Part shown: positions 15,338 through 23,928 of the stretch, in pieces
Numbering within the stretch: the first letter of the stretch is position 1
Layout of the letters: every line of letters starts with the position of its first letter
Assembly: GCA_025465535.1 (NCBI GenBank)
Contig: JAODMY010000072.1
Span: 1 to 64,000 of the forward strand
DNA: 64,000 bases
Reading direction: 5' to 3'
DNA from: Glaciihabitans sp.
GTDB taxonomy: Bacteria; Actinomycetota; Actinomycetes; Actinomycetales; Microbacteriaceae
Position numbers and translations under genes: made by a program
The notes under the pieces: model-generated
Seen by the model: only the letters and a program-made list of their open reading frames with translations
Told to the model about the DNA's origin: nothing
Databases searched by the model: none

Positions 15338-16501
15338 TCAGCTCGGATCGAGCAGGTGCTGGATGAGCATGGTCGCCGCCCCGACGACCCCGCCGGTTTC
15401 ACCGGCGCGCGACTCGGTGATGGTCAGGTGGCGCGTCGCCAGCGGCGTCGACTGTCCGTAGACGACCTCGCGAACACCGGCGACGAGATTCTCGTCCGCG
15501 CGGGCGATGCTGCCGCCGATCACGATGATCGACGGATTCAGGATGTTCACGCAGGTCGCGACGACCTCGCCGAGATCCCGGCCGGCCTGGCGGATCGCAT
15601 CCGTCGCCCGGGTGTCGCCGCGTTTGGCGAGCTCGACGACATCCGCACTGGAGGCCGCCTGGAGTCCCTGTGCCGAGAGTGCCCGAGCAATGCCGGGGCC
15701 GCTCGCGAGTTCTTCGAGGTCGGCATCGACATCACCGTGGGCGGGCGTGCGCGAGGTGAACGGAACGCGCACGTGACCGAGATCGCCGGCCGTTCCCTGG
15801 GCCCCGCGCTGAAGTTTTCCGCCACTGATGATCCCCGCTCCGATACCGGTGGCGACCTTGACGAACAGCAGGTCGTCAATCGCTCGCCAGACGGTGGCGT
15901 GTTCGCCAAGCGCCAGCAGGTTGACGTCGTTGTCGACCAGCACGGGAACGTCGAAGGTCGCCCGAATGTAGGCGGGAACGTCGAAGCGATCCCAGCCCGG
16001 CATGATCGGGGGATTCGTGGGCATGCCGGTCGAGTGCTCGACCGGACCGGGAAGTCCGATTCCCACGCCCACGATGTCTGAGGCCGGCCGGCCGAGGCGC
16101 TCCCGCAGGAGCTCCGCCGCATCCAGGGCCCAGCGGAGGACCGTCTCCGGCCCGTCGGCGATATCGAGCGAGGTCGATTCGAGGTCGAGAACGGTACCGG
16201 AGAGATCGGTGAGGGCGACAAGGCCATGGGTTGCACCGAGGTCGATGGCGAGCAGGATGCGCGCCGCGGGCTGGAACGCGACGAAACCGGGCGGTCGTCC
16301 GCCTGACGAGACCCCGTTGGTCGACACCGCGACAAGGCCTGTTTCGATGAGGGAGTCGAGACGCGCGGCGACGGTCGATCGGGCAAGCCCGGACAGCTCC
16401 GCGAGTTCGGATCTGGTCCGTGCCGATCCGTCGCGCAGATGCACGAGAAGTCGGGCGGCCTCCGGGGTCAGGAGCGGTTCCGGGCGGGCCATACTCGCCA
16501 T
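15338..16501 (-). CDS. ROK-family transcriptional repressor
   Basis: This 387-residue protein joins an N-terminal winged helix (LVHLRDGSARTRSELAELSGLARSTVAARL, about residues 16-50) to a ROK sugar-kinase-like domain with LLAIDLGATHG, VGVGIGLPGP, DNDVNLLALGEH and ATGIGAGII. The C-x-C-G-x2-G-C zinc signature that normally follows GEIGH is missing here: GDLGHVRVPF is followed by a cysteine-free segment. It is divergent from the four-gene sugar operon and is probably its repressor, released by a sugar or derivative. ATG at 16501 is chosen; ATG at 16492 is also possible. Confidence 0.87.
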   Translation of the reverse strand: MASMARPEPLLTPEAARLLVHLRDGSARTRSELAELSGLARSTVAARLDSLIETGLVAVSTNGVSSGGRPPGFVAFQPAARILLAIDLGATHGLVALTDLSGTVLDLESTSLDIADGPETVLRWALDAAELLRERLGRPASDIVGVGIGLPGPVEHSTGMPTNPPIMPGWDRFDVPAYIRATFDVPVLVDNDVNLLALGEHATVWRAIDDLLFVKVATGIGAGIISGGKLQRGAQGTAGDLGHVRVPFTSRTPAHGDVDADLEELASGPGIARALSAQGLQAASSADVVELAKRGDTRATDAIRQAGRDLGEVVATCVNILNPSIIVIGGSIARADENLVAGVREVVYGQSTPLATRHLTITESRAGETGGVVGAATMLIQHLLDPS

Positions 16502-16536
16502 TGAACCACACCGATCGAACACCGAAACGAAATATG

Positions 16537-16583
16537 TCGACAAAGTGCTGACTTTTGCATGTTCTTCGACAGAAGTATGCTGA
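16537..16583 (+). promoter_or_regulatory. Candidate operator repeats and promoter of the sugar operon
   Basis: Two similar boxes, TCGACAAAGTGCTGA (16537-16551) and TCGACAGAAGTATGCTGA (16566-16583), lie between the divergent ROK gene and the isomerase gene. TATGCT at 16576-16581 can serve as a -10 element with TTGCAT (16554-16559) as a weak -35, spacing 16. The second box overlaps the -10, as expected for repressor sites. Confidence 0.45.
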
Positions 16584-16619
16584 GATGGATGTCCCGAGAC
16601 ATTTTCGATGAGGAGAATC

Positions 16620-17369
16620 GTGAGCAATTCCAGGTTGTCAGTGCAGTTGTACACCGTGCGCGAAGCGATGAGCGAGGATCTGCCTGGCACGCTCCAGCGC
16701 ATTGCCGACATCGGTTTCAGTCAGGTCGAGCCGTATAACTTCGACGCAGTTGCTGGGCTGGGGGATGCGCTGAAAGCCGCGGGTCTCACGGCACCGACGA
16801 CGCACGCTCACTTCGTCGGCGAAGACGACGCTCGCCTCGAGGAACTGTTCGCCGCGGCACACGACCTCGGAATCGCGACGGTCATCGATCCACATGTGCC
16901 TGTCGAACGCTGGCAGACGGCCGAATCCGTCGCCGAGATCGCAGGCCAGCTGAACGCCGCCGCGGTCATCGCGGCAAAGCACGGAGTCGTTGTCGGCTAC
17001 CACAACCACGGCCACGAGCTGCGTTCCGTGATTGACGGTGAGCCCGCGCTCGAGTTGTTCGCGCGTCACCTGTCCCCGGAGGTCGTGCTCGAGGTCGATA
17101 CCTACTGGGTTGCGGTCGGCGGCCAGGATCCGGTCGCGGTGCTGAAGCGGCTCGGCGACCGGGTCGTCGCCATCCACGTGAAGGATGGGCCGCCATCCGA
17201 CGACAATCTCGACCAGGTCGCCGTCGGAAGCGGAGGGATGCCGGTGAAGGAGATCATCGCCGCCGCGCCAAATGCGCTCCGAGTGGTCGAGCTCGACGAC
17301 TCGCGCGGCGATCGGTTTACGGCAATCGCCGATAGCTACGCGTTTCTCGTGAAGGAGAACCTCGCGTGA
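16620..17369 (+). CDS. Sugar phosphate isomerase/epimerase-like TIM-barrel protein
   Basis: This protein of about 249 residues belongs to the xylose-isomerase-like/AP-endonuclease-2 TIM barrel family. It has the SVQLYTVRE opening, the metal-ligand region GYHNHGHEL, VVLEVDTYWV, HVKDGP, and a final VVELDD. These Glu, Asp and His residues form a divalent metal site. GTG at 16620 is preferred because GAGGAG sits just upstream; ATG at 16608 is possible. It is the first gene of a four-gene operon with overlapping starts and stops. It may epimerise, isomerise or eliminate on a keto-sugar made by the oxidoreductases. Confidence 0.83.
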   Translation: MSNSRLSVQLYTVREAMSEDLPGTLQRIADIGFSQVEPYNFDAVAGLGDALKAAGLTAPTTHAHFVGEDDARLEELFAAAHDLGIATVIDPHVPVERWQTAESVAEIAGQLNAAAVIAAKHGVVVGYHNHGHELRSVIDGEPALELFARHLSPEVVLEVDTYWVAVGGQDPVAVLKRLGDRVVAIHVKDGPPSDDNLDQVAVGSGGMPVKEIIAAAPNALRVVELDDSRGDRFTAIADSYAFLVKENLA

Positions 17370-18475
17370 GCGCCTCCACAGGCCGCGTCGGTGTCGGCGT
17401 CATCGGCGCCGGCGTCATTAGTTCCCAGTACCTCGACAACCTCACGACGTTCCCCGACCTCGAGGTCCGCTTCATCGCCGACATCGATCTCGAGCGCGCG
17501 GAGGCCCAGGCAAAGAAGTACGGTGTTGCCGGTCACGGTTCCGTCGAGCAGTTGCTTCAGGATGACGGCATCGAGATCGTCGTCAATCTCACGATTCCGA
17601 AGGCGCACGTCGAGGTGGCGCTGCAGGTGCTCGCCGCGGGCAAGCATGTCTGGACCGAGAAGCCCTTCGCCCTCGATCGCGAGAGCGGAATCACGCTTCT
17701 GGATGCGGCACACTCCGCGGGCCTTCGGGTCGCGACCGCGCCCGACACCTTCCTCGGTGCCGGCCTGCAGTCATCCCGTCGGTATCTCGAGAGCGGTGCG
17801 ATCGGCACGCCGTTGACGGCCCTCACGCTGCTGCAGAGCCCCGGCCCGGAGTCGTGGCATCCGAATCCCGACTTCCTGTTCCAGGAGGGCGCCGGCCCAC
17901 TGTTCGACATCGGACCGTACTACCTCACAACGTTGGTGCAGTTCTTCGGACCCGTCAAGCGCGTCACCGCCGTCGCCGGCAAGGCCAAGCCGACGCGCAC
18001 GATCGGTTCGGGGCCGCGGGCAGGGGAGCAGTTCGACGTCACGGTTCCGACGCACGTCAGCGCGCTGTTCGAGTTCGAGAGCGGGCAGACCGCCCAGAGC
18101 GTGTTCAGCTTCGACTCGAAGGTGCGTCGCACGCAGTTCGAGGTGTCCGGGGTGGACGGGACTCTTGTGGTCCCGGATCCGAACACCTTCGACGGCGACC
18201 TCATCGTGTGGGGGGATGGCGACGAGTCCACGACCGTTCCGAGCGTCGGCAGTACGTCGACTCGCGGAACCGGAGTGGTCGAGCTGGCGCAGTCGATCCG
18301 CGCCGGACGACCGGAGCGCGCATCCGGCGAACTCGCATTCCACGTTCTCGACATCATGGTGTCGACGATCGAGTCAGCCGAGAAGGGGGCTCCCGTCGAC
18401 ATCGCGAGCTCCGTCGTCGTCGCCCCGCCGCTTCCGGAGAGCTGGGATCCTCGCGACGCGACACTCGCGAAATGA
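17366..18475 (+). CDS. Gfo/Idh/MocA-family oxidoreductase
   Basis: This 369-residue protein has an N-terminal Rossmann domain (VGVGVIGAGVISSQYL), the conserved EKP motif in HVWTEKPFAL, and a C-terminal alpha/beta domain with GPLFDIGPYYLTTLVQFFG. The family oxidises or reduces sugars and cyclitols with NAD(P), often with tightly bound cofactor. GTG at 17366 overlaps the preceding stop. A second member of the family follows directly. A role in oxidising a hydroxyl of a hexose or inositol derivative is inferred. Confidence 0.87.
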   Translation: MSASTGRVGVGVIGAGVISSQYLDNLTTFPDLEVRFIADIDLERAEAQAKKYGVAGHGSVEQLLQDDGIEIVVNLTIPKAHVEVALQVLAAGKHVWTEKPFALDRESGITLLDAAHSAGLRVATAPDTFLGAGLQSSRRYLESGAIGTPLTALTLLQSPGPESWHPNPDFLFQEGAGPLFDIGPYYLTTLVQFFGPVKRVTAVAGKAKPTRTIGSGPRAGEQFDVTVPTHVSALFEFESGQTAQSVFSFDSKVRRTQFEVSGVDGTLVVPDPNTFDGDLIVWGDGDESTTVPSVGSTSTRGTGVVELAQSIRAGRPERASGELAFHVLDIMVSTIESAEKGAPVDIASSVVVAPPLPESWDPRDATLAK

Positions 18476-19572
18476 GTTCGCCAGCGATCGGCGCCGGTTT
18501 TGTGGGCGGTGGCTTCATGGCCACCGTCCACAGCAGGGCGTCGCGCTCCGCACGCGCTCGCCTGGTCGGGATCGTCGGCTCCCGGCCAGAGCGGTCGATC
18601 GAGGCTGCGGAGGAGCTCGGTATCGAGCGCGCGTTCGACAGCCTCGACGACCTCCTCGCCGACGATTCGATCGAGGTGGTGCACGTGTGCACGCCCAATT
18701 CGCTGCACACCGAGCAGGCCCTCGCGGTCATCGCCGCGGGCAAGCATGTCGTGTGCGAAAAGCCGCTGGCGATCTCGGCCGCCGAGGCGAAGATCCTCGT
18801 GGATGCCGCCTCAGCAGCCGGAGTGACGGCCACGGTCCCGTTCGTGTACCGGTTCCATCCGATGGTTCGGGAAGCGCGCGCCCGGGTGGCGAGCGGCGAG
18901 GCCGGGCGGGTGCTCAGCATCCATGGTTCGTATCTTCAGGACTGGCTGCTCGATGCATCCGATGACAACTGGCGCGTGGATTCGGCGCTGGGTGGCCAGT
19001 CGCGTGCGTTTGCCGACATCGGTTCGCACCTCGTCGATCTCATCGAGTTCATTACGGCCGAGCGGATCTCGCGAGTGTCCGCGATCAAGCGCACGTTCTT
19101 CCCCGATCGATCCCTTCACACGGCGGTCGCGACCGAGGATGCGGTGGCCGTCGCTCTCGAGACCCGGAGCGGTGCGCTCGGCACGCTGTTGATCTCGCAG
19201 GTCGCTCCCGGCCGCAAGAATCGGCTGTATCTGGAGATCGCGGGCAGCTCCGAGAGCATCGGCTTCGACCAGGAGCAGCCGGAGACGCTCTGGCTCGGGC
19301 GCCGCTCGGGCAGTCAGCTTCTGCCGCGGGATCCCGACCAGCTGTCGGATGACGCGCGTCGCCTGTCCGTCGTCCCCGGTGGTCACGCGCAGGGCTATGT
19401 CGACGCCTTCGCGGGTTTCGTCTCCGACAGCTACGCGGCAATCCGTGGCGCTGCACCCGAGGGACTGCCACGGTTCGAAGATGGACTGAGGGCCGCACGA
19501 ATTACGGATGCCGTGATGACGGCCGCCGGAACCGGCAAGTGGATCGACATCCCCGAAGGAGACAACTCATGA
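18472..19572 (+). CDS. Gfo/Idh/MocA-family oxidoreductase, second copy
   Basis: This 366-residue protein has a glycine-rich Rossmann start ([15 protein letters not shown]), [25 protein letters not shown], and [16 protein letters not shown], the usual Gfo/Idh/MocA active-site segments. It differs clearly from the adjacent paralogue, so it is not a recent duplicate. The ATG at 18472 overlaps the previous stop; longer in-frame sequence belongs to the neighbouring gene. It may perform the reverse redox step on a product after isomerisation. Confidence 0.87.
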   Translation: MSSPAIGAGFVGGGFMATVHSRASRSARARLVGIVGSRPERSIEAAEELGIERAFDSLDDLLADDSIEVVHVCTPNSLHTEQALAVIAAGKHVVCEKPLAISAAEAKILVDAASAAGVTATVPFVYRFHPMVREARARVASGEAGRVLSIHGSYLQDWLLDASDDNWRVDSALGGQSRAFADIGSHLVDLIEFITAERISRVSAIKRTFFPDRSLHTAVATEDAVAVALETRSGALGTLLISQVAPGRKNRLYLEIAGSSESIGFDQEQPETLWLGRRSGSQLLPRDPDQLSDDARRLSVVPGGHAQGYVDAFAGFVSDSYAAIRGAAPEGLPRFEDGLRAARITDAVMTAAGTGKWIDIPEGDNS

Positions 19573-20573
19573 CTCATCCCGTCACGCTGTTCACCGGCCA
19601 GTGGGCCGATTTGCCATTCGAAGAGGTCGCGAGGCTCGCGAGCGAATGGGGTTACGACGGACTCGAGATCGCCGCTTCCGGCGACCACCTCGATCTCGAG
19701 CTCGCCGACACCGACGACGCGTACCTGAAGTCGCGGCTCGACATCCTCGATCGCCACAACCTCAAGGTCTTCGCGATCTCGAACCATCTGACCGGCCAGG
19801 CCGTCTGTGACGACCCGATCGATTTCCGCCACAAGGCGATCGTTCGGCCGAGCACCTGGGGCGACGGGGACCCGGAGGGTGTTCGCCAACGCGCCGCGGA
19901 AGACATGAAGCGCTCGGCGCGCGTTGCCCGCAAGCTGGGCGTGGATGTCGTGGTCGGCTTCACCGGGTCGAGCATCTGGCCGTACGTCGCACAGTTTCCA
20001 CCCGTGCCGGCATCCGTCATCGAGGCCGGGTACGAGGACTTCGCAACCCGATGGAACCCGATCCTCGACGTCTTCGATTCCGAGGGCGTCCGATTCGCGC
20101 ACGAGGTGCACCCGAGCGAGATCGCGTACGACTACTGGACAAGTGTTCGCACCCTCGAGGCCATCGATCACCGCGAGGCGTTCGGCTTCAACTGGGATCC
20201 GAGCCACATGATGTGGCAGAACATCGACCCCGTCGGGTTCATCGTCGATTTCAAGGACCGGATCTACCACGTCGACTGCAAGGACACACGGATGCGCCCG
20301 CACAACGGGCGCGCCGGAGTGCTCGGCTCGCATCTTCCTTGGGGTGAGCCGCGCCGCGGCTGGGACTTCGTGTCGACCGGTCATGGAGACGTGCCATGGG
20401 AGGACGCGTTCCGCGCGCTCGAGGCGATCGGCTACGCCGGTCCGATCTCGATCGAGTGGGAGGATGCCGGCATGGATCGCCTCCACGGAGCGAAGCAGGC
20501 CATCGAGTACATCCGCTCGCTGCTCTGGGACCAGCCGACGACATCCTTCGATGCGGCGTTCAGCAACCAGTAG
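19569..20573 (+). CDS. Sugar phosphate isomerase/epimerase-like protein, long form
   Basis: This 334-residue TIM-barrel protein has candidate metal-site segments [30 protein letters not shown] and SIEWED. Its length and sequence style match the larger group often found beside Gfo/Idh enzymes, which includes relatives of C-glycoside deglycosidase catalytic subunits. No small partner subunit is encoded nearby. AAGGAG lies upstream of the ATG at 19569, which overlaps the previous stop. It ends the operon. A lyase or isomerase step on a 3-keto-sugar is one possibility. Confidence 0.83.
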   Translation: MTHPVTLFTGQWADLPFEEVARLASEWGYDGLEIAASGDHLDLELADTDDAYLKSRLDILDRHNLKVFAISNHLTGQAVCDDPIDFRHKAIVRPSTWGDGDPEGVRQRAAEDMKRSARVARKLGVDVVVGFTGSSIWPYVAQFPPVPASVIEAGYEDFATRWNPILDVFDSEGVRFAHEVHPSEIAYDYWTSVRTLEAIDHREAFGFNWDPSHMMWQNIDPVGFIVDFKDRIYHVDCKDTRMRPHNGRAGVLGSHLPWGEPRRGWDFVSTGHGDVPWEDAFRALEAIGYAGPISIEWEDAGMDRLHGAKQAIEYIRSLLWDQPTTSFDAAFSNQ

Positions 20574-20574
20574 C

Positions 20575-20605
20575 GTTACTGCCTGCTCGTCCCATCCTCA
20601 GTAAC
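20575..20605. terminator. Inverted repeat after the sugar operon
   Basis: GTTACTG (20575-20581) and CAGTAAC (20599-20605) form a perfect 7-bp stem 1 nt after the operon stop. There is no T run, so it may be a weak or factor-dependent terminator, or an operator of the next gene, whose ATG is 9 nt downstream. Confidence 0.4.
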
Positions 20606-20613
20606 ATCGTGCC

Positions 20614-20940
20614 ATGGCAAAGCGGAAACCTCCTCCAGAAAAGAAGGTGTGGGCGCGCATTGTCAATCAGGGCTGGGAGATCTACCTGACCAATGGCGAG
20701 ACCCTGCGACCCATCGAACTCATAGGTCGAGAGCAAGCAGAGCGATTGGCGCGGACCCTGAGCGTATACCGGATCAGCTTTCTGAGCCCTGTCGTGAACC
20801 TGACTGGGAACGAAAAGCAGATTGCGGCCGAGCTTGCACTGGTCGATGACTCCGGCCGATCCGATTTCGACACAAATACGGCCCGGATCTTCGGAGCTGA
20901 TACTCAGACCCGCGCGGTCGTATTTGAGTACAACCACTGA
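20614..20940 (+). CDS. Hypothetical protein, 108 residues
   Basis: I do not recognise a family. The protein starts with a basic stretch (MAKRKPPPEKKVW), continues with ARIVNQGWEIYLTNGETLRPIELIGREQAERLARTL in short pieces that suggest a small alpha/beta fold, and ends VVFEYNH. There is no signal peptide or membrane segment. By eye its base composition is less GC-rich than its neighbours. Its last 18 nt take part in a 20-bp tandem duplication that crosses the stop codon. It stands alone between the sugar operon and the MarR gene, which fits recent acquisition. Confidence 0.6.
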   Translation: MAKRKPPPEKKVWARIVNQGWEIYLTNGETLRPIELIGREQAERLARTLSVYRISFLSPVVNLTGNEKQIAAELALVDDSGRSDFDTNTARIFGADTQTRAVVFEYNH

Positions 20941-20962
20941 GCTTCGAGTACAACCACTGAGC
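20923..20962. repeat. 20-bp tandem duplication across a stop codon
   Basis: The segments at 20923-20942 and 20943-20962 are 20-bp tandem copies with one mismatch (TTTGAG versus TTCGAG at the start). They include the last codons and TGA of the hypothetical gene. The second copy repeats the FEYNH-stop coding just downstream, which looks like a recent slippage or duplication event. Confidence 0.85.
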
Positions 20963-21048
20963 CGAATCGACGAAGCTAACGCAATGTCGGTGGCTCTCCA
21001 TAAGCTACGTACACGTACTACATAGGTGCGCGACGCGAGGGAGCAACA

Positions 21049-21495
21049 ATGGCAGGCACCGGCGGGGGATACGGCTTCACGCTGATGAAGGCCGCACAGG
21101 TCTGGCGCACCGAGGCGGGCCTCGCGCTGCGTGAGCATGAGCTGACCGTCCCGCAGTTCTTCGTCGTGATGGCGCTGTACCGGCAGGCTCGGCACGATTG
21201 GGATCCGCTCACCCAGGCCGAAGTCGGCGTGCGCCTCGGGATGGATGCCAACACGACCTCGCAGATCGTCCGCGCGCTCGAGCGCCGCGGCCTGCTCACT
21301 CGCGCACCGCATCCGGACGACGGGCGGGCCCGCTCGCTCGCGCTGACACCGGAAGGAATCGAGCGTGGACGAGCCGCCTCCGCGACCGCTCGCGCACTCA
21401 ATGACGTGTTCTTCTCGGCCGTCGCCCCCGAGCAGCAACAGGCACTCGGCAACGTTCTCGACACCCTCACCACCGCATCGGAGGCACGATCATGA
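21049..21495 (+). CDS. MarR-family transcriptional regulator
   Basis: This 148-residue winged-helix protein has ELTVPQFFVVMALYRQA, the recognition helix region LTQAEVGVRLGMDANTTSQIVRALERRGLL, and the wing TRAPHPDDGRARSLALT. Helices at both ends form the dimer interface of the family. GAGGGA lies upstream of ATG at 21049. It overlaps the AlkA-like gene by ATGA, so it probably controls its own DNA-repair operon, perhaps in response to a toxic small molecule. No clear palindromic operator was identified. Confidence 0.87.
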   Translation: MAGTGGGYGFTLMKAAQVWRTEAGLALREHELTVPQFFVVMALYRQARHDWDPLTQAEVGVRLGMDANTTSQIVRALERRGLLTRAPHPDDGRARSLALTPEGIERGRAASATARALNDVFFSAVAPEQQQALGNVLDTLTTASEARS

Positions 21496-22418
21496 CCACA
21501 TTCACCATCGTCCCGGACGGCCCGTTCTCGCTCGCTGCCGCAGCGGGATTCGGCTTCGGACCGAACACCGGGCGTCCCGTGGACAAGGACGCTGGCATGA
21601 AACTCGCGTTCGTGACCGATGACCTGGCTCACCAGGTCGAGGTCTCGCTGGGCCAGGATCCGAGTGGGGCTGTCACGGGAAGCATCGATTTCGAAGACGA
21701 TGCTGACGCCACCGCAATCGAGCGCCAGGTTGCCCGCATCCTCTCGCTCGACCACTCGGGTTCAGACTGGCTCGCGGTCGGCGAGAGGGATCCCGTGCTC
21801 GGCGACATGCAGCGCACTCACGAAGGACTTCGACCCGTGCTGTTCCACTCGCCGTACGAGGCCGCCGCCTGGTCGATCATCAGCGCGCGACGCCACCGCG
21901 CCCAAGGGACGGCGGTGCGCAATCGGCTCGCGGCCACGTTCGGGCGTGTCTTCGGCGAAGGCGCTGAGCAGGTGCTCGCGTTCCCGATGCCGGAGCAGCT
22001 GCTGAAGGTGCGCGAACTCCAGGGACTCGAGGAGACACGCATCCAGCGCCTGCACGCCGTCGCGAACGCGGCGCTGGCGGGCGAGCTGGAGCCCGCCCGC
22101 CTGCTCGCGATGGATCCGGGCGACGCCCTCGCCCACATCCAGAAGCTCCCCGGAATCGGGCCGACCTACTCGATGCTCATCCTGCTGCGATCGACGGGGG
22201 CCACCGACATCATCACGGGGCTCGAGCCGCGGATGCCCAGCTACCTCGCGCACTTCTATGGGCTTGGCACCGAGGCCACACCGCAACAGATCGCCGAGAT
22301 CATGGATCGCTGGCGCCCGTACCGAACCTGGTCGTCGGTCCTGACGCGCGTTGCCGGGGACAGTCTCGGCCTTCCGCTACCGGCCGCACCGTCATCCGCG
22401 AACCGGTCGCGCAGGTAA
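21492..22418 (+). CDS. HhH-GPD DNA glycosylase, AlkA-like
   Basis: This 308-residue protein looks like a DNA-3-methyladenine glycosylase II: an N-terminal AlkA-like beta domain, then helices with SPYEAAAWSIISARR, and the helix-hairpin-helix LPGIGPTYSMLILLR. In E. coli AlkA the catalytic Asp lies about 25 residues after the hairpin, in the LPDDY segment. Here the matching stretch reads TDIITGLEPRMP, so a Glu seems to take that place. This may be a feature of an actinobacterial subfamily. The likely role is excision of alkylated bases. Confidence 0.78.
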   Translation: MTTFTIVPDGPFSLAAAAGFGFGPNTGRPVDKDAGMKLAFVTDDLAHQVEVSLGQDPSGAVTGSIDFEDDADATAIERQVARILSLDHSGSDWLAVGERDPVLGDMQRTHEGLRPVLFHSPYEAAAWSIISARRHRAQGTAVRNRLAATFGRVFGEGAEQVLAFPMPEQLLKVRELQGLEETRIQRLHAVANAALAGELEPARLLAMDPGDALAHIQKLPGIGPTYSMLILLRSTGATDIITGLEPRMPSYLAHFYGLGTEATPQQIAEIMDRWRPYRTWSSVLTRVAGDSLGLPLPAAPSSANRSRR

Positions 22419-22504
22419 CATCTGTGGTAGTTCGAGCGTAAGGAAATGTCACGCCTCCGGTTCCCGTTTTTCTCGCAGCCTGGTTTTTCGACCCGGTCTC
22501 CTGC

Positions 22505-23353
22505 GTGGTCGCCATCGTCCTTGCGGTCGTCTACGGTGCCGGCGTGCTCGCCCTCCGTCGCAAAGGCGAACGCTGGTCCGGCTGGCTGACCGCGGCGTTC
22601 ATCTTCCTCGGAATCGGCTCGTTCGTCGTCGTCAATTTCGGATTCCTCGGGGTCTACAGCCACGACCTGCGCTGGGCGTTCAGCACGCGAACGGCACTGC
22701 TGCTCTTCGTGATTCCGGCGCTGCTCGCGCTCGGTCGGCCGGTCACGCTGGCTCGGCGGGCACTGAGCGGCCGCGGGGTCGGCATGCTCGACCGTTTCAT
22801 GGCGTCCCGACCGATCCGCGTCGCCGGCAATGCCGTGATCGCACCGCTCGTGACCGTTGCCATCTTCTCGATCTTCCTGACGAAGTTCTCCGGTGCGATG
22901 CGTCTGAGCTCGCTCGGGCAGGCAACGATGACGATCGTGATTCCGCTCATTGGCCTCCTGCTGGTGTTGCCGCTCGTCGAGTACTCGTCGCATCGGTCGT
23001 CGTTCTTCGTCACGGTCGAGTTCCTGCTCGCGATGGTCGAGCTCGTGATCGACGCGATTCCCGGCATCCTGATTCGACTGAACGGCGGTGTGCTCGACGG
23101 GCTGCCCGCGATCGCCGGCTGGCATCCGTTGTGGTGGCCTTCTCCGATCCGCGACCAGCAACTCTCGGGGGACCTGTTGTGGTTCATCGCAGAACTCGCC
23201 GACATCCCCGTGCTGATCATCCTGTTCGTCCGCTGGTCTAGGGTCGATCGCAAAGAGGCGAAGTCTTACGACGACCTGAGTGACGAAGAGATGGATGCGC
23301 TCACCCAGGAGTACCTTCGCCTCCACCGCGGGGAGTCGCCAGACCCTCGCTAG
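22505..23353 (+). CDS. Seven-helix membrane protein, CtaG/caa3 assembly-like
   Basis: This protein of about 282 residues has seven hydrophobic segments, for example VVAIVLAVVYGAGVLAL, FIFLGIGSFVVVNFGFLG, TMTIVIPLIGLLLVLPL and FIAELADIPVLIILFVRW. Length and pattern fit the CtaG family that helps assemble copper-containing cytochrome oxidase. The C-terminal tail DDLSDEEMDALTQEYLRLH is cytosolic and acidic. GTG at 22505 is the first usable start, yet in-frame sequence before it (PPVPVFLAAWFFDP) resembles the normal family N-terminus, so the true start or the sequence there is uncertain. Confidence 0.65.
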   Translation: MVAIVLAVVYGAGVLALRRKGERWSGWLTAAFIFLGIGSFVVVNFGFLGVYSHDLRWAFSTRTALLLFVIPALLALGRPVTLARRALSGRGVGMLDRFMASRPIRVAGNAVIAPLVTVAIFSIFLTKFSGAMRLSSLGQATMTIVIPLIGLLLVLPLVEYSSHRSSFFVTVEFLLAMVELVIDAIPGILIRLNGGVLDGLPAIAGWHPLWWPSPIRDQQLSGDLLWFIAELADIPVLIILFVRWSRVDRKEAKSYDDLSDEEMDALTQEYLRLHRGESPDPR

Positions 23354-23365
23354 GCCTCCATCCTT

Positions 23366-23403
23366 AGGTCACAGTGACCTATGTCACTGTGGCCCATGCC
23401 ACA
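23366..23403 (+). promoter_or_regulatory. Palindromes upstream of padR
   Basis: AGGTCACAGTGACCT (23366-23380) is a perfect palindrome around one central base. TGTGGC-CCAT-GCCACA (23388-23403) is a second, ending directly at the ATG of the PadR gene. Both are likely autoregulatory operators for the padR-MFS unit. Confidence 0.55.
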
Positions 23404-23928
23404 ATGGTCGGCATGGTTCTGGAGATCTTCGTGCTCAGTGTGCTTCGCACCGGGCCGGTGCACGGCTATGAGCTGAAGCGGCGCGTACAGCGTCCCTCGT
23501 TCACGTTGCTGAGCAACAACTCGCTGTACCCGATGCTCCGCCGGTTTGAAAGCGACGGCATTGTCACCAAGACGGTCGAGGCCCAGGAGGGCAAACCGTC
23601 GAAGAACGTGTACGCGATTACCGACCGGGGGCGCGCTCACCTGACCGAGTTGCTGCGCAATCTGCCGGTGAGTGTCGCGGCAAACGAGGAGGAGTTCCTC
23701 GTCCGCCTCAGCTTCTTCCCCGAGCTTCCGATCGATTCGCGACTCGACGTGCTCGCGGCGAGGACCGCGGTTTTGGATGCCAGGCACGCCCAGGTCGCGA
23801 CTCTGGTCGAGGAGACCGACGAGTCCCCGAGGCGCGAGTGGCAGAACCTCGTGATGAAGCGCGTGCTCGAAGGGATCGACAACGAACGACGATGGATCGC
23901 CTCGCTGGCGAAGAAGGCAGAGCTGTAA
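23404..23928 (+). CDS. PadR-family transcriptional regulator
   Basis: This protein of about 174 residues has the PadR winged helix (VLRTGPVHGYELKRRV, then SLYPMLRRFESDGIVTK, and the wing VEAQEGKPSKNVYAITDRG) and the C-terminal helical dimer domain. ATG at 23404 follows an operator-like palindrome; ATG at 23413 is equally likely, and neither has a clear ribosome-binding site, so the mRNA may be leaderless. The stop overlaps the start of the MFS transporter, which it probably represses until a toxic ligand binds. Confidence 0.87.
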   Translation: MVGMVLEIFVLSVLRTGPVHGYELKRRVQRPSFTLLSNNSLYPMLRRFESDGIVTKTVEAQEGKPSKNVYAITDRGRAHLTELLRNLPVSVAANEEEFLVRLSFFPELPIDSRLDVLAARTAVLDARHAQVATLVEETDESPRREWQNLVMKRVLEGIDNERRWIASLAKKAEL

